Of a stretch of 64,000 bases of DNA, positions 26,123-34,679 are shown piece after piece. This DNA is from Gemmatimonas sp. (GTDB lineage: Bacteria > Gemmatimonadota > Gemmatimonadetes > Gemmatimonadales > Gemmatimonadaceae). The notes beneath the pieces were generated by a model that saw only the letters and a list, made by a program, of their open reading frames with translations, was not told the DNA's origin and made no database searches. The position numbers and the translations under genes are program-made. Each line of letters starts with the position of its first letter. Within the stretch, counting starts at the first letter, position 1. The DNA lies in NCBI GenBank assembly GCA_011390805.1, contig JAABRT010000011.1, positions 1-64,000 of the forward strand. Reading direction: 5' to 3'.

Positions 26123-27010
26123 ATGCGTCCTGCTAGACCGTGGACCCAGACCACAGCGTCATGGCCGATCACGGCCACACCGGCAGAGGTGTACGCCGCG
26201 CTGATCTGTGGTGACCGGCTTCGCCAGTGGTTTTCCGAATATGCGCATGTAGATGCAAAAGTCGGCGGTGATTTCCGCTTCTGGGGACGCTTCACACCGG
26301 GGTCGCCGGGGAGGGCTGACGTCGCCCAGCAGATCAGCGTGCTTGCACCAAACGAGCGCATTGAATTCACCTGGCGCTTGCTCGGTGTGGATTCAACTGT
26401 GTTGCTGCTCATTGCTTCGCACGAAGCGGGCACGATCCTGACTGTTGAACAGCGCTTGAACGACACGCTGGGCATGGATCGGGAGCGCGAGTTTGTTGAT
26501 GACTTCTGGAGGTTGAGCTTTGCCAACCTGATGATGCATCTGGGTGGCCTGAGCGCACTCACGCGTCCCGATTTCTCAGATCCGGATCCTGTTGTCGCGC
26601 ACACAATTTTGATCGAAGCACCGCGCGCTGTTGTGTTTGCCGTGTTGACACAACCCGATTTCATAAATCAGTGGAGTGGCAGCACACGCGCCGCTGTTGA
26701 AGTGAACGCCGGTACATACCGGCTGGGCTGGCAGTACGAGCATGAGGGCAGGCAGGTAACCGGAGGCCCCACGTCAATACTTGCGATCAAACACAACGAG
26801 TACCTCGAGCTCGACTGGCCCGACTGGCGAGGCGACGCGTCAGTAACCGGCCAACGCATCGGATTTACTCTTACGGATGCTGGTAGTGCCACTAACGTAG
26901 CATTTACGCACCGCGGCTTTTCGCGCGCCACTGATATCTCAGACTATGGGTACGGCTGGATTCATTTCCTCAGCGAGATCAGGCGCGTGTCCACGGAAGC
27001 ACTCGGCTAA
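26123..27010 (+). CDS. Double SRPBCC/AHSA1-domain protein
   Basis: This 295-residue protein holds two tandem AHSA1-like (START/Bet v 1 superfamily) domains: residues 5-145 (ITATPAEVYAALICGDRLRQ, then GRFTPGSPG) and residues 155-295 (ILIEAPRAVVFAVLTQPDFI, then NEYLELDWPDW). Each has the pattern in which a substrate-cavity fold starts with a 'perturbation by partner binding' strand. AHSA1 domains bind small hydrophobic ligands or Hsp90-like chaperones; most bacterial members are single-domain and uncharacterised. The function here is unknown. Confidence 0.82.
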   Translation: MRPARPWTQTTASWPITATPAEVYAALICGDRLRQWFSEYAHVDAKVGGDFRFWGRFTPGSPGRADVAQQISVLAPNERIEFTWRLLGVDSTVLLLIASHEAGTILTVEQRLNDTLGMDREREFVDDFWRLSFANLMMHLGGLSALTRPDFSDPDPVVAHTILIEAPRAVVFAVLTQPDFINQWSGSTRAAVEVNAGTYRLGWQYEHEGRQVTGGPTSILAIKHNEYLELDWPDWRGDASVTGQRIGFTLTDAGSATNVAFTHRGFSRATDISDYGYGWIHFLSEIRRVSTEALG

Positions 27011-27050
27011 CCGCACAGCGCTAACCGCACACCGCGAGCCGCACACGGAA
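27009..27050. repeat. Three imperfect 14-bp tandem repeats
   Basis: The units aaccgcacagcgct, aaccgcacaccgcg and agccgcacacggaa follow each other at the very end of the AHSA1 gene and into the convergent gap before the hybrid kinase. They vary in sequence and form no strong hairpin. Their function is unclear. Confidence 0.5.
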
Positions 27051-27070
27051 CACCGCGAGAACAAATACTC

Positions 27071-28693
27071 TCAGTCGACCGACCGCTCCACTTCCGACTG
27101 CTGCAGCGCGCCGCGCACGAGCTTGCGTAGCTCGTTGAGCCGGAACGGCTTCTGAATAAATCCCAATAAGCCCTTTCCGGCGAACTGTGTGGAAATGGAG
27201 TGCTCGTTGTAACCGCTCATAAGAATCACGCGCACATCCGGGCGAATACGCCGCAAGCGGGCAAAGGCCGCTGCGCCATCGAGATGCGGCATGGTAAGGT
27301 CGAGCAGCACCAGCGGATTGGTGTCTGCCATGGACTCGAACACCTCGACGCCCTCTCTCCCGTCACTCGCGGTCGCCACTTCAAAACCCATTTGTTTGAG
27401 CATGTGACGGGTGAGCGCGCGAATGCTTTCTTCGTCGTCAATGACAAGAATGGATCCGCTGCCGCGCCACTGTGTGGGCTCCGGCGAGTGATTTGGTGCT
27501 GCGGGCTCCAGCTGCGGCTCTGCGGGCAACAACAGTTTGAAGGTGGTACCGCGTCCGAGCTCGCTGTATACCCGGATCGCACCGTTGTGGCCGCGCACAA
27601 TGCCGAGCACTGCGGCCAGTCCGAGTCCGCGTCCGGTAAACTTCGTGGTAAAAAACGGATCGAAGATACGCGCCCTCGTTTCGGCCGACATGCCACTTCC
27701 CGTGTCGGCCACTTCGAGATGCACATACAGCCCCTCGGGCAGTGGATCGTTCACGAAGTTTTCGGCCAGATAGTTGCTGTCGCACCACGCGACACCGGTG
27801 GTCACCGCAATCACACCGCTTCGGTCACCAATCGCGTCGGATGCATTGATGATCAGATTCATGATCACCTGTCGCAGCTGTGTCGCATCGGCCCGACACG
27901 CCGGCAGGTTTTCCATGAGATCAAAACGCAGTACACATTTCTTGGAAATGGACACTTCAAGCAACCGCGTGATGTCACTCACGAGTGATGACAGCTGCAC
28001 CGGTTCAACAATCAGCGTGCCTTTACCGCTGTAGGCGAGCATCTGTTGCGTGAGTTCGGCAGCCCGCCGCGCACCGGTGACGGCTTCGTCAAGAAACTCC
28101 CGTGCCGCCGTTTTCGCGTGCAGCTCGGCCCGCGCCAGATCGCAGTAGCCGATCACACTTGTGAGCAGGTTGTTGAAGTCGTGCGCAATACCGCCCGCCA
28201 ACACTCCCAGGCTCTCGAGCTTTTGCGTTTGCAGCATCTGCGCTTCGAGACTGCGCCGCTCCGCTTCCGCTTCCTGCTGTCGTCGCATCGCGGCGCGAAG
28301 TTGCGCCAGTCGGTCGTTGAGCTCCTTGAACTGCGTTGACGCGCCTTCGGTTGGCTGTAACTGAAGCAACAGCACTGCAAGGCTGGTGTCGGTCGCGGGT
28401 TGCACCGTCCGCACCGTGGCCCGGAAACGGCAAGGCGACCCGTTGCAATCAGTGAACGTGATTGCTCCGGGCACCGGCTGTCGGGTGCGTGAACCGTCAC
28501 GCAGATACGACAGCAACACGCTTGCGTCATCGTGCACCGCACTCAACAGGGAGCCACCTGCAACCAGCGCGGAGTTCTGCAGCACCAGTTCGCGCGCTGC
28601 CCTGTTTGCGCCAACGATGGTTCCGTCGGTTGTGACCAGCAGCAATGCGTCGGGCAGCCACTCGGCTGCCGACAAAAATGAGACGTCTGACAT
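27071..28693 (-). CDS. Hybrid histidine kinase: PAS-HisKA-HATPase-REC
   Basis: This 540-residue soluble kinase has an N-terminal PAS domain (about 8-115; LPDALLLVTTDGTIVGANRA) and a coiled coil (about 120-155). HisKA has its phospho-His in GGIAHDFNNLLTSVIGY. HATPase has the N-box VIMNLIINASDAIG, G1 VADTGSGM and G2 FTGRGLGLAAVLG. A C-terminal receiver has its phospho-Asp in LVLLDLTMPHLDG. This is the common two-step layout in which the receiver is phosphorylated by the kinase core. It follows the small sensory protein gene by 9 bases on the same strand, so the two probably work together. Confidence 0.92.
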   Translation of the reverse strand: MSDVSFLSAAEWLPDALLLVTTDGTIVGANRAARELVLQNSALVAGGSLLSAVHDDASVLLSYLRDGSRTRQPVPGAITFTDCNGSPCRFRATVRTVQPATDTSLAVLLLQLQPTEGASTQFKELNDRLAQLRAAMRRQQEAEAERRSLEAQMLQTQKLESLGVLAGGIAHDFNNLLTSVIGYCDLARAELHAKTAAREFLDEAVTGARRAAELTQQMLAYSGKGTLIVEPVQLSSLVSDITRLLEVSISKKCVLRFDLMENLPACRADATQLRQVIMNLIINASDAIGDRSGVIAVTTGVAWCDSNYLAENFVNDPLPEGLYVHLEVADTGSGMSAETRARIFDPFFTTKFTGRGLGLAAVLGIVRGHNGAIRVYSELGRGTTFKLLLPAEPQLEPAAPNHSPEPTQWRGSGSILVIDDEESIRALTRHMLKQMGFEVATASDGREGVEVFESMADTNPLVLLDLTMPHLDGAAAFARLRRIRPDVRVILMSGYNEHSISTQFAGKGLLGFIQKPFRLNELRKLVRGALQQSEVERSVD

Positions 28694-28702
28694 GGTTGGC
28701 GA

Positions 28703-29236
28703 TTAGCCGCGGAAGTATTCGCGTCCCAGCGGCTCGTGACCGTCTGCTGACTTGAGATGCACCACAACACGACAGCCCGGCGCGCCCTGCGCAATGGTTT
28801 CTTCGAGCACCACGCGCGCGTAGCCGAGGTTGTCGGCGGTGATGCTGCCGAACACGTTGGAGGTCATCATGCACAGCGCAGGGCGACCAACCACTTTTTC
28901 GGCAAAGGGACAGTGCGTGTTGCCGAACACGATGCGTTCATCGTTGTGTTCAACAATCGAGAAGCCGCCATTGATGCGCCGTTTCAGGTCTACCAGCACA
29001 TCACCAACCTGCGCCGCGTCGAGCTGCGGCACGTCGAGCGCCGCGCGATAACTCGCGTTCAGCTCGTCGCCAATGCGCTGTCCCACCACACTGATAAAGC
29101 CGGCCGCTTCATCCAGTCCTACCACATCCTGAAGCGTACCGGCCAGCTCACGCAACATCGAACGCAAAAACACATCGCGTTCAAGAGGCACATCCAGACC
29201 CGCCAGCTTCGTCGCTGGTTGGTTGTGTTCGGACAT
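28703..29236 (-). CDS. Small sensory protein, MetOD1-like (methanogen output domain 1)
   Basis: ATG 29236 ([18 protein letters not shown]) gives 177 residues. The pattern of a long helical N-terminus, then [20 protein letters not shown], then [20 protein letters not shown] is what I recall for the methanogen output domain 1 family, including its two cysteines near the centre. These domains often accompany two-component proteins and are thought to bind a small ligand or cofactor. The next gene is a hybrid kinase 9 bases downstream, which supports a sensor-kinase pair. The family name rests on memory of the motif. Confidence 0.72.
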   Translation of the reverse strand: MSEHNQPATKLAGLDVPLERDVFLRSMLRELAGTLQDVVGLDEAAGFISVVGQRIGDELNASYRAALDVPQLDAAQVGDVLVDLKRRINGGFSIVEHNDERIVFGNTHCPFAEKVVGRPALCMMTSNVFGSITADNLGYARVVLEETIAQGAPGCRVVVHLKSADGHEPLGREYFRG

Positions 29237-29249
29237 CGCTGTCTCCGTG

Positions 29250-29364
29250 CACGAGCAGAAAAGTAGGGAGCTGAGGTATACACAACTCTCGACAGCATCG
29301 CGCCAAAAGGCAACCACGGCGCGCACCAAAAGTTTTCGGCTTCGCCAGCGATTTTCTGCTCGTG
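29250..29364. repeat. 13-bp perfect inverted repeat with 89-base spacer
   Basis: CACGAGCAGAAAA (29250-29262) and TTTTCTGCTCGTG (29352-29364) are exact reverse complements. They enclose 89 bases with no gene, 14 bases upstream of the small sensory protein's start. Inside, the motif CCAAAAG appears twice. It may be a small mobile element remnant or a large RNA stem. Confidence 0.6.
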
Positions 29365-29436
29365 GAAACTCTCACTACTGTACCATCACGCCGCGCGCAG
29401 GCCGGCGTTCACCTGCGCTGCGACAGCTCGCGTCTG

Positions 29437-30186
29437 TCAGTCGCGACGGCCCTGAAGTCGCGAGAGCAAGCGAAGCAGTTCGAGATACAACCAGATCAAT
29501 GTGATCATGAGGCCGAACGCGGCAAACCACTCCATCTGCTTGGGTGCGCCCGAACGGATGCCTTCTTCGATGCGATCAAAATCGAGCACCAGATTGAGTG
29601 CCGCGACACCGGCGATCACGAGGTTGATGCCAATTGCCAGTGGTCCGCTCGACGCGAAGTAGCCAATCGACATACCGAACATCGACATCAGCATGGATGC
29701 GATGTAGAACAAGCCGATGCCCACGGTGGCCGAAATGATCATGCGCTTGAAACCCTGCGTGGCGCGCAGCACGCCCATGCGGTACAACACAAACACCGAC
29801 AGCGCCACGGCAAAGGTGAGCGCCACCGCCTGCTGGGGCAGTCCCGCATACTGCAGATTGTACATCGCCGAAATGGCACCCAGAAACGCGCCCTGCAGCG
29901 AGGCGTAAATGGGTGCGGTGTACTGCGCGAACTGTGGCTTGAACACCGTGATCATGGCCACAATGAAACCACCGATGCCGCCGATGAGTACGGCAGGCAT
30001 GATCAGATCAGTACGGCCGGCTGACACCTGGCTCCAAATCACGCTGGCCGAAAAGAGCACGACCGCCAACAGGATGAGTGAGCGGGTGGCAGTGCCGGCG
30101 AGCGTCATGGTCTCCGAACGCGAAGCGGCGCTTGTCGCGCGCGCCGCATCGGAGAGACGGGCCAACATGGGATTGCTTGTACGCAT
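29437..30186 (-). CDS. Bax inhibitor-1/YccA-family membrane protein
   Basis: ATG 30186 (MRTSNPMLARLSDAARATSA) gives 249 residues; the frame extends upstream, but that part is non-membrane and overlaps the divergent kinase promoter. Seven hydrophobic helices are visible, for example LILLAVVLFSASVIW, GGIGGFIVAMITVFKP, MIISATVGIGLFYIASMLM and LAIGINLVIAGVAALNLVLD. The last carries the conserved Asp pair (LVLDFDRIEEGI) of the family. Members affect membrane protease control and, in YetJ-type proteins, pH-dependent calcium leak. The role here is unassigned. Confidence 0.85.
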   Translation of the reverse strand: MRTSNPMLARLSDAARATSAASRSETMTLAGTATRSLILLAVVLFSASVIWSQVSAGRTDLIMPAVLIGGIGGFIVAMITVFKPQFAQYTAPIYASLQGAFLGAISAMYNLQYAGLPQQAVALTFAVALSVFVLYRMGVLRATQGFKRMIISATVGIGLFYIASMLMSMFGMSIGYFASSGPLAIGINLVIAGVAALNLVLDFDRIEEGIRSGAPKQMEWFAAFGLMITLIWLYLELLRLLSRLQGRRD

Positions 30187-30296
30187 GCAATACTCGGCTA
30201 AAGGACGGGTCCGGTCGCGCCGGGCGCGCACCAAACCGGCTGTCGGTCGGTTCTGATGTTGATAATGATACACACGCTGTACAGTTTCCTCCCGCG

Positions 30297-32144
30297 ATGA
30301 CTGAACCCAATCAGGCCGTGTTTCCACCGGCGCTCGCCGACCAGTTTGAGCTCGTGCGCCCACTTGGCGCGGGTGGCATGGGCGCTGTCTGGCTGGTCCG
30401 GGACCGAATGCTTGACCGCCTGGTGGCGCTCAAGGTGTTGCTCGCCGCACGCGCGGGTGACGCGGAGCGGGAGCGTTTTCTGCGCGAGGCACGAACGGCA
30501 GCCAAGCTGGAACACCCAAATATCGTACCCATTTTCCGGGCCGATGAGACCGACGGCGCCGTGTGGTTTTCCATGGGTTTTGTGGACGGGGAGTCGCTGG
30601 GAGATCGGCTGCGGGACCGCGGCAAGCTGCCAGCCACCGAGGTGGTGCGTTCGCTGCGCGAGGCGTCGTGGGCGTTGGCGTACGCGCACGCCCGCGGTGT
30701 GGTGCACCGGGATGTAAAGCCTGACAATCTCATGATCGACCGGGAGTCAGGGCGCACGCTTGTTACCGATTTTGGCATTGCCCGCGATCTCAGCTCGGCC
30801 AAGTCACGCCTCACGCTGGACGGGAACGTTCTGGGCACGGTGCACTACATGAGCCCCGAACAGTGCGCCGGCGAACCATTGGACGGCCGCAGTGACGTGT
30901 ACGCGCTGGGCGTGGTGGGTTTTCAGGCGCTCAGTGGTACGCTGCCCTTTGACGGGTCGCCACAATCTGTGCTCGTGGCGCATGTCACCAAACAGGCGCC
31001 CTCGCTGCGTGCCGTGGCGCCGCAAGTTCCGGCGGCGCTGGCGGCGGTAGTGGACCGCTGTCTGGCCAAGTCACCCGCCGATCGATACGAGACGGCGGAG
31101 TCGCTGGCTTCGGCGCTAGAGCAGGCTATGGTAGAAGCGGTTGAGGCGTCGCGGTCGGCGGAGCGTCCGGGCCCGGAGCTCAGTGAGACGGAGGCCATGG
31201 CCGTGTGGCAGCGCGCGGCGCAGCTCCAGGCCGAGGCGGCACATCGCATGGAGCGTAATGTCTCGATTAATCGCGACCAGACGTCCCAGCAGGCGGCGGT
31301 GAGCGCCACGGGCTATTCGGCGTACGACGTGGAGGCGTCGGCAGTAGACGCCGGGATTTCGCGTCAATACGTGGCCATTGCCATGGCCGAACGCCAGTCG
31401 CAGCAGTCCAATGCGCCTATGCTGGTGGGTGAGGCCGAAGACCGGCGCGTGACCACATTTCTGGGAGTGACGGCGCGCAGCATCAGTGTCTCCCGCACCA
31501 TTTCGGCCTCGCCTCGCGCGACGCTGGAAGCCTTGGGACGCGTGGCGACGGCCAAGCCGTACCTTTTTGAGCTTGAGTCAGCGGTGGGCGGCCATCCCTT
31601 GGACGGCGGTATTCTGAGGTTCAAAGTGCCCAATATTTATCAGGCCATGTCAGGGCAGACGGTCGTCACCGTGCCGGGGCTCGCGTATCGCTGCACCCAA
31701 ATTGATCTCTATGAGCTCAACATTACGCTCTCCGCACGCGGGACTGCCGCGAAACCGGCCTGCGAGGTGGTGATCAGTGGCGACCTGCGCAAAGGGCAGC
31801 GCAAGAACGTTCGCTTCAGTGGGTGGACCATGGGTTCGTTAGGCACACTCTTTGGTGGTGTTACCGGAACCGTGGTGGGCCTGGCGGCCGGCTCGGCGAT
31901 TATGGCCGTTGGTCCGGCCGTCGCTGCGGCCGCAGGTATCGCCGCCATTTCGGGGTATTCGTATCGCAGGGCGTACCGAAGCGCGCTCGCGAAAACGCAC
32001 GAGGAGCTCGATGGGCTGCTGCGCGCCGTACAGCGCGCTTTGGACGAAGCGATGATTTTTGGAGCGTTGCCGCCCCGCAACGATGACCCGCCGTCGGGCA
32101 GCGGCGGTGACGCGGCAAGCATGATCACGCTGCTTTCCAGCTGA
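30297..32144 (+). CDS. Ser/Thr protein kinase with uncharacterised C-terminal domain
   Basis: ATG 30297 gives 615 residues. The kinase domain covers about 18-290: Gly loop LGAGGMGAVWLV, Lys46 (VALKVLL), catalytic loop HRDVKPDNLM (Asp139), DFG at 158-160, and LGTVHYMSPEQ. Beyond about 420 is a domain I do not recognise (ITLSARGTAAKPACEVVISG) with a Gly/Ala-rich hydrophobic stretch (about 520-560) that may insert in the membrane near the C-terminus. There are no PASTA, WD40 or TPR repeats, unlike most such kinases. The start is divergent from the Bax-inhibitor gene. Confidence 0.88.
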   Translation: MTEPNQAVFPPALADQFELVRPLGAGGMGAVWLVRDRMLDRLVALKVLLAARAGDAERERFLREARTAAKLEHPNIVPIFRADETDGAVWFSMGFVDGESLGDRLRDRGKLPATEVVRSLREASWALAYAHARGVVHRDVKPDNLMIDRESGRTLVTDFGIARDLSSAKSRLTLDGNVLGTVHYMSPEQCAGEPLDGRSDVYALGVVGFQALSGTLPFDGSPQSVLVAHVTKQAPSLRAVAPQVPAALAAVVDRCLAKSPADRYETAESLASALEQAMVEAVEASRSAERPGPELSETEAMAVWQRAAQLQAEAAHRMERNVSINRDQTSQQAAVSATGYSAYDVEASAVDAGISRQYVAIAMAERQSQQSNAPMLVGEAEDRRVTTFLGVTARSISVSRTISASPRATLEALGRVATAKPYLFELESAVGGHPLDGGILRFKVPNIYQAMSGQTVVTVPGLAYRCTQIDLYELNITLSARGTAAKPACEVVISGDLRKGQRKNVRFSGWTMGSLGTLFGGVTGTVVGLAAGSAIMAVGPAVAAAAGIAAISGYSYRRAYRSALAKTHEELDGLLRAVQRALDEAMIFGALPPRNDDPPSGSGGDAASMITLLSS

Positions 32145-32327
32145 ACCAGCTATCGCGTCGTCTGTTTCTCTCTCGGAGGCGTGCGGCGGAGACCGGGCAA
32201 AGCATTGCCGCGACGCGGCACAACGGCGCGGCACTGCTGTACCGTAAGTGATCGTCTCCTATACTTATTGAGCGGTGTTCCGTATCGCAGTGCGATGTGC
32301 TGTCCCTCCTCTGTCCCCCAACGTACC

Positions 32328-34655
32328 ATGCGATTGATTCACGTTTCGTTCGCTGTTTGTGCGCTCGCGCTTCCAATCGTTGCTTCGGCGCAGCCTCGTC
32401 AGCTCACCGCCGCCGACTACGCGCGCGCCGAAAGCATGCTTGGCGCCACCACGTCGCCGCTGGTGAGCGGCACCGCCGGTCGGGTGTCATGGCTGCCCGA
32501 CGGACGCTTGTACTACCGGGCGAGCACCGCCGATGGCGCCGAGTTCGTGATGGTGAATCCGGCCCGTCGTACGCGTGCGGTGGCATTCGATCATGCGCGG
32601 TTGGCAACGGCGTTGACGTCGGCGACGGGCATGGCCGTGGATCCCAAGCGGCTGCCGTTTTCGTCGATTGAACTTTCACCCGACGCGCGCCTGCTCACCG
32701 CGTCAGTGCGCGGCACCTCGTACAACTGCGATGTGCGTGCGTACAGCTGTGTGAAAGCTCCGGCCAGCACGCGCCTGGACGCACCGCGCAACTCGAGTGT
32801 TTCGCCGGACGGCAGCTACGCCGTGTTCATTCGCGATTACAATCTGTGGGGCAAGGATCTGACATCGGGTCAAGAAACACAGCTCACTACCGATGGCATC
32901 GAAGATTTCGGGTACGCCACCAACAACGCCGGTTGGGTACACAACGACAATCCGGTGGTGTCGTGGTCGAGTGACTCGCGCAGGATTGCCACGTTTCAGC
33001 ATGACGGACGCGGTGTGACTGACATGCACCTGGTGTCCACGAACGTGGGCAATCCGAAGCTGCAGTCGTGGAAGTATCCGGTGCCGGGCGACAGTGTGAT
33101 TTTTCGTGTGAGCCGGGTGGTGATTGACCGCACAGCGCCTGAAGGATCGCGTGTGACGCGGTTTCAGATGCCGCCCGATCCACACCGCTCCACGGTGAGC
33201 GACCACATTGCCTGTGGTGGGTCGGTGTGTGATTTGCAGTGGTTCAACGACGGTTCCAAGGTTGCGTTCATTTCCAGTTCGCGCGATCACAAGAACGCAA
33301 CGCTGCGCATTGCCGATGCGGTGACGGGTGCTGTGCGCACGGTGCTTGAGGAGACCAGCAAAACGCAGATCGGCGATGCCTCGCTGGCTGAAAACCTGTG
33401 GCGTGTACTGCCCGCATCAAACGAGTTCATCTGGTGGTCGCAGCGTGACAACTGGGTGCACCTGTATTTGTACGACCTGACTACAGGACAGCTCAAGAAC
33501 CGCATTACCACCGGTACGGGCAATGTGACGGAGGTAGTGCACATCGATGAAAAGAGCCGGCAGATCTGGTTTACCGCGGTGGGCAAGGAAGACGGCCGGG
33601 ATCCGTACTTCCAGCACTTCTATCGTATTGGTTTTGACGGACGCAATCAGGTGCTGCTTACACCTGAAGTGTCGCACCATACCGTGTCGCTGTCGCCCGA
33701 TGCAAAGTATTTCGTTGATACGTACTCAACGCCGGACACACCGCCGGTAACTGTTGTGCGCGATGCCAACAACGGTCGCGTGCTGCGCGAGCTCGAGCGC
33801 GCTGACATTTCACGACTGGTGGCGAGCGGTTGGAAGCCGCCGATGCCCGTGACCATGAAAGCGCGTGACGGCACGACCGATATTTACGGGCTCATGTTCA
33901 CGCCAACGAACATGGATTCCACGCGCAAGTATCCGATCATCAACTATATCTATCCCGGCCCGCAGTCGGGAAGTGTTGGTACGCGCAGCTTCACGCCGTC
34001 ACGCAACGATCATCAGGCGCTGGCTGAACTGGGCTTTGTTGTGGTCGCAATTGACGGTATGGGGACGCCGGGGCGCAGCAAGGAATTCCACGATGCGTAT
34101 TACGGCAACATGGGTGACAACACCATTCCCGATCAGGTAGCGGGCATGAAGGAGCTCGCATCACGCTATTCGTTCATTGACATCGATAAGGCCGGCATGT
34201 GGGGCCATTCAGGCGGTGGCTTTGCAACGGCGGCGGCGATGTTCAACGCACCGGATTTCTTCAAGGTGGGTATTTCCGAGTCGGGCAATCACGACAACCG
34301 CAACTACGAAGACGATTGGGGCGAGCGCTATCAGGGGCTGCTGGTGAAAAATGGTGACACCGACAACTACGCCGATGAAGCCAACCAGACACATGCAGCC
34401 AAGTTGCAGGGCAAGCTGTTTCTCATTCACGGCATGATGGACGACAACGTGCCGCCGTCGAACACGTTGCTGGTGGCCGATGCACTTATGAAGGCGGGCA
34501 AGGACTTTGATTTGCTCATGCTGCCCAACGCGCGTCACGGCTTTGGTGCAGACGGTCCCTACATCATGCGACGCCGCTGGGATTATTTCGTGCAGCATCT
34601 GCAAGGAAACATCCCACCCAAGGAATATCAGATCGGGCGTCCTCGGCAGCCGTGA
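32328..34655 (+). CDS. Secreted S9-family prolyl peptidase, DPP4-like
   Basis: ATG 32328 gives 775 residues with a signal peptide (LIHVSFAVCALALPIVASAQ). The N-terminal half is a beta-propeller (DPPIV_N, about 60-490) and the C-terminal 250 residues are the S9 catalytic domain. The triad is Ser628 (MWGHSGGGFATAAA), Asp705/706 (IHGMMDDNVPPSN) and His737 (NARHGFG). Such enzymes remove N-terminal dipeptides, often X-Pro, outside the cytoplasm. Upstream, TATACT at 32260-32265 is a good -10 but has no convincing -35. Together with the M28, M24 and GH3 genes further on, it suggests peptide scavenging. Confidence 0.9.
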   Translation: MRLIHVSFAVCALALPIVASAQPRQLTAADYARAESMLGATTSPLVSGTAGRVSWLPDGRLYYRASTADGAEFVMVNPARRTRAVAFDHARLATALTSATGMAVDPKRLPFSSIELSPDARLLTASVRGTSYNCDVRAYSCVKAPASTRLDAPRNSSVSPDGSYAVFIRDYNLWGKDLTSGQETQLTTDGIEDFGYATNNAGWVHNDNPVVSWSSDSRRIATFQHDGRGVTDMHLVSTNVGNPKLQSWKYPVPGDSVIFRVSRVVIDRTAPEGSRVTRFQMPPDPHRSTVSDHIACGGSVCDLQWFNDGSKVAFISSSRDHKNATLRIADAVTGAVRTVLEETSKTQIGDASLAENLWRVLPASNEFIWWSQRDNWVHLYLYDLTTGQLKNRITTGTGNVTEVVHIDEKSRQIWFTAVGKEDGRDPYFQHFYRIGFDGRNQVLLTPEVSHHTVSLSPDAKYFVDTYSTPDTPPVTVVRDANNGRVLRELERADISRLVASGWKPPMPVTMKARDGTTDIYGLMFTPTNMDSTRKYPIINYIYPGPQSGSVGTRSFTPSRNDHQALAELGFVVVAIDGMGTPGRSKEFHDAYYGNMGDNTIPDQVAGMKELASRYSFIDIDKAGMWGHSGGGFATAAAMFNAPDFFKVGISESGNHDNRNYEDDWGERYQGLLVKNGDTDNYADEANQTHAAKLQGKLFLIHGMMDDNVPPSNTLLVADALMKAGKDFDLLMLPNARHGFGADGPYIMRRRWDYFVQHLQGNIPPKEYQIGRPRQP

Positions 34656-34679
34656 GTAACGATGCGCAGTCGTGAGCCG

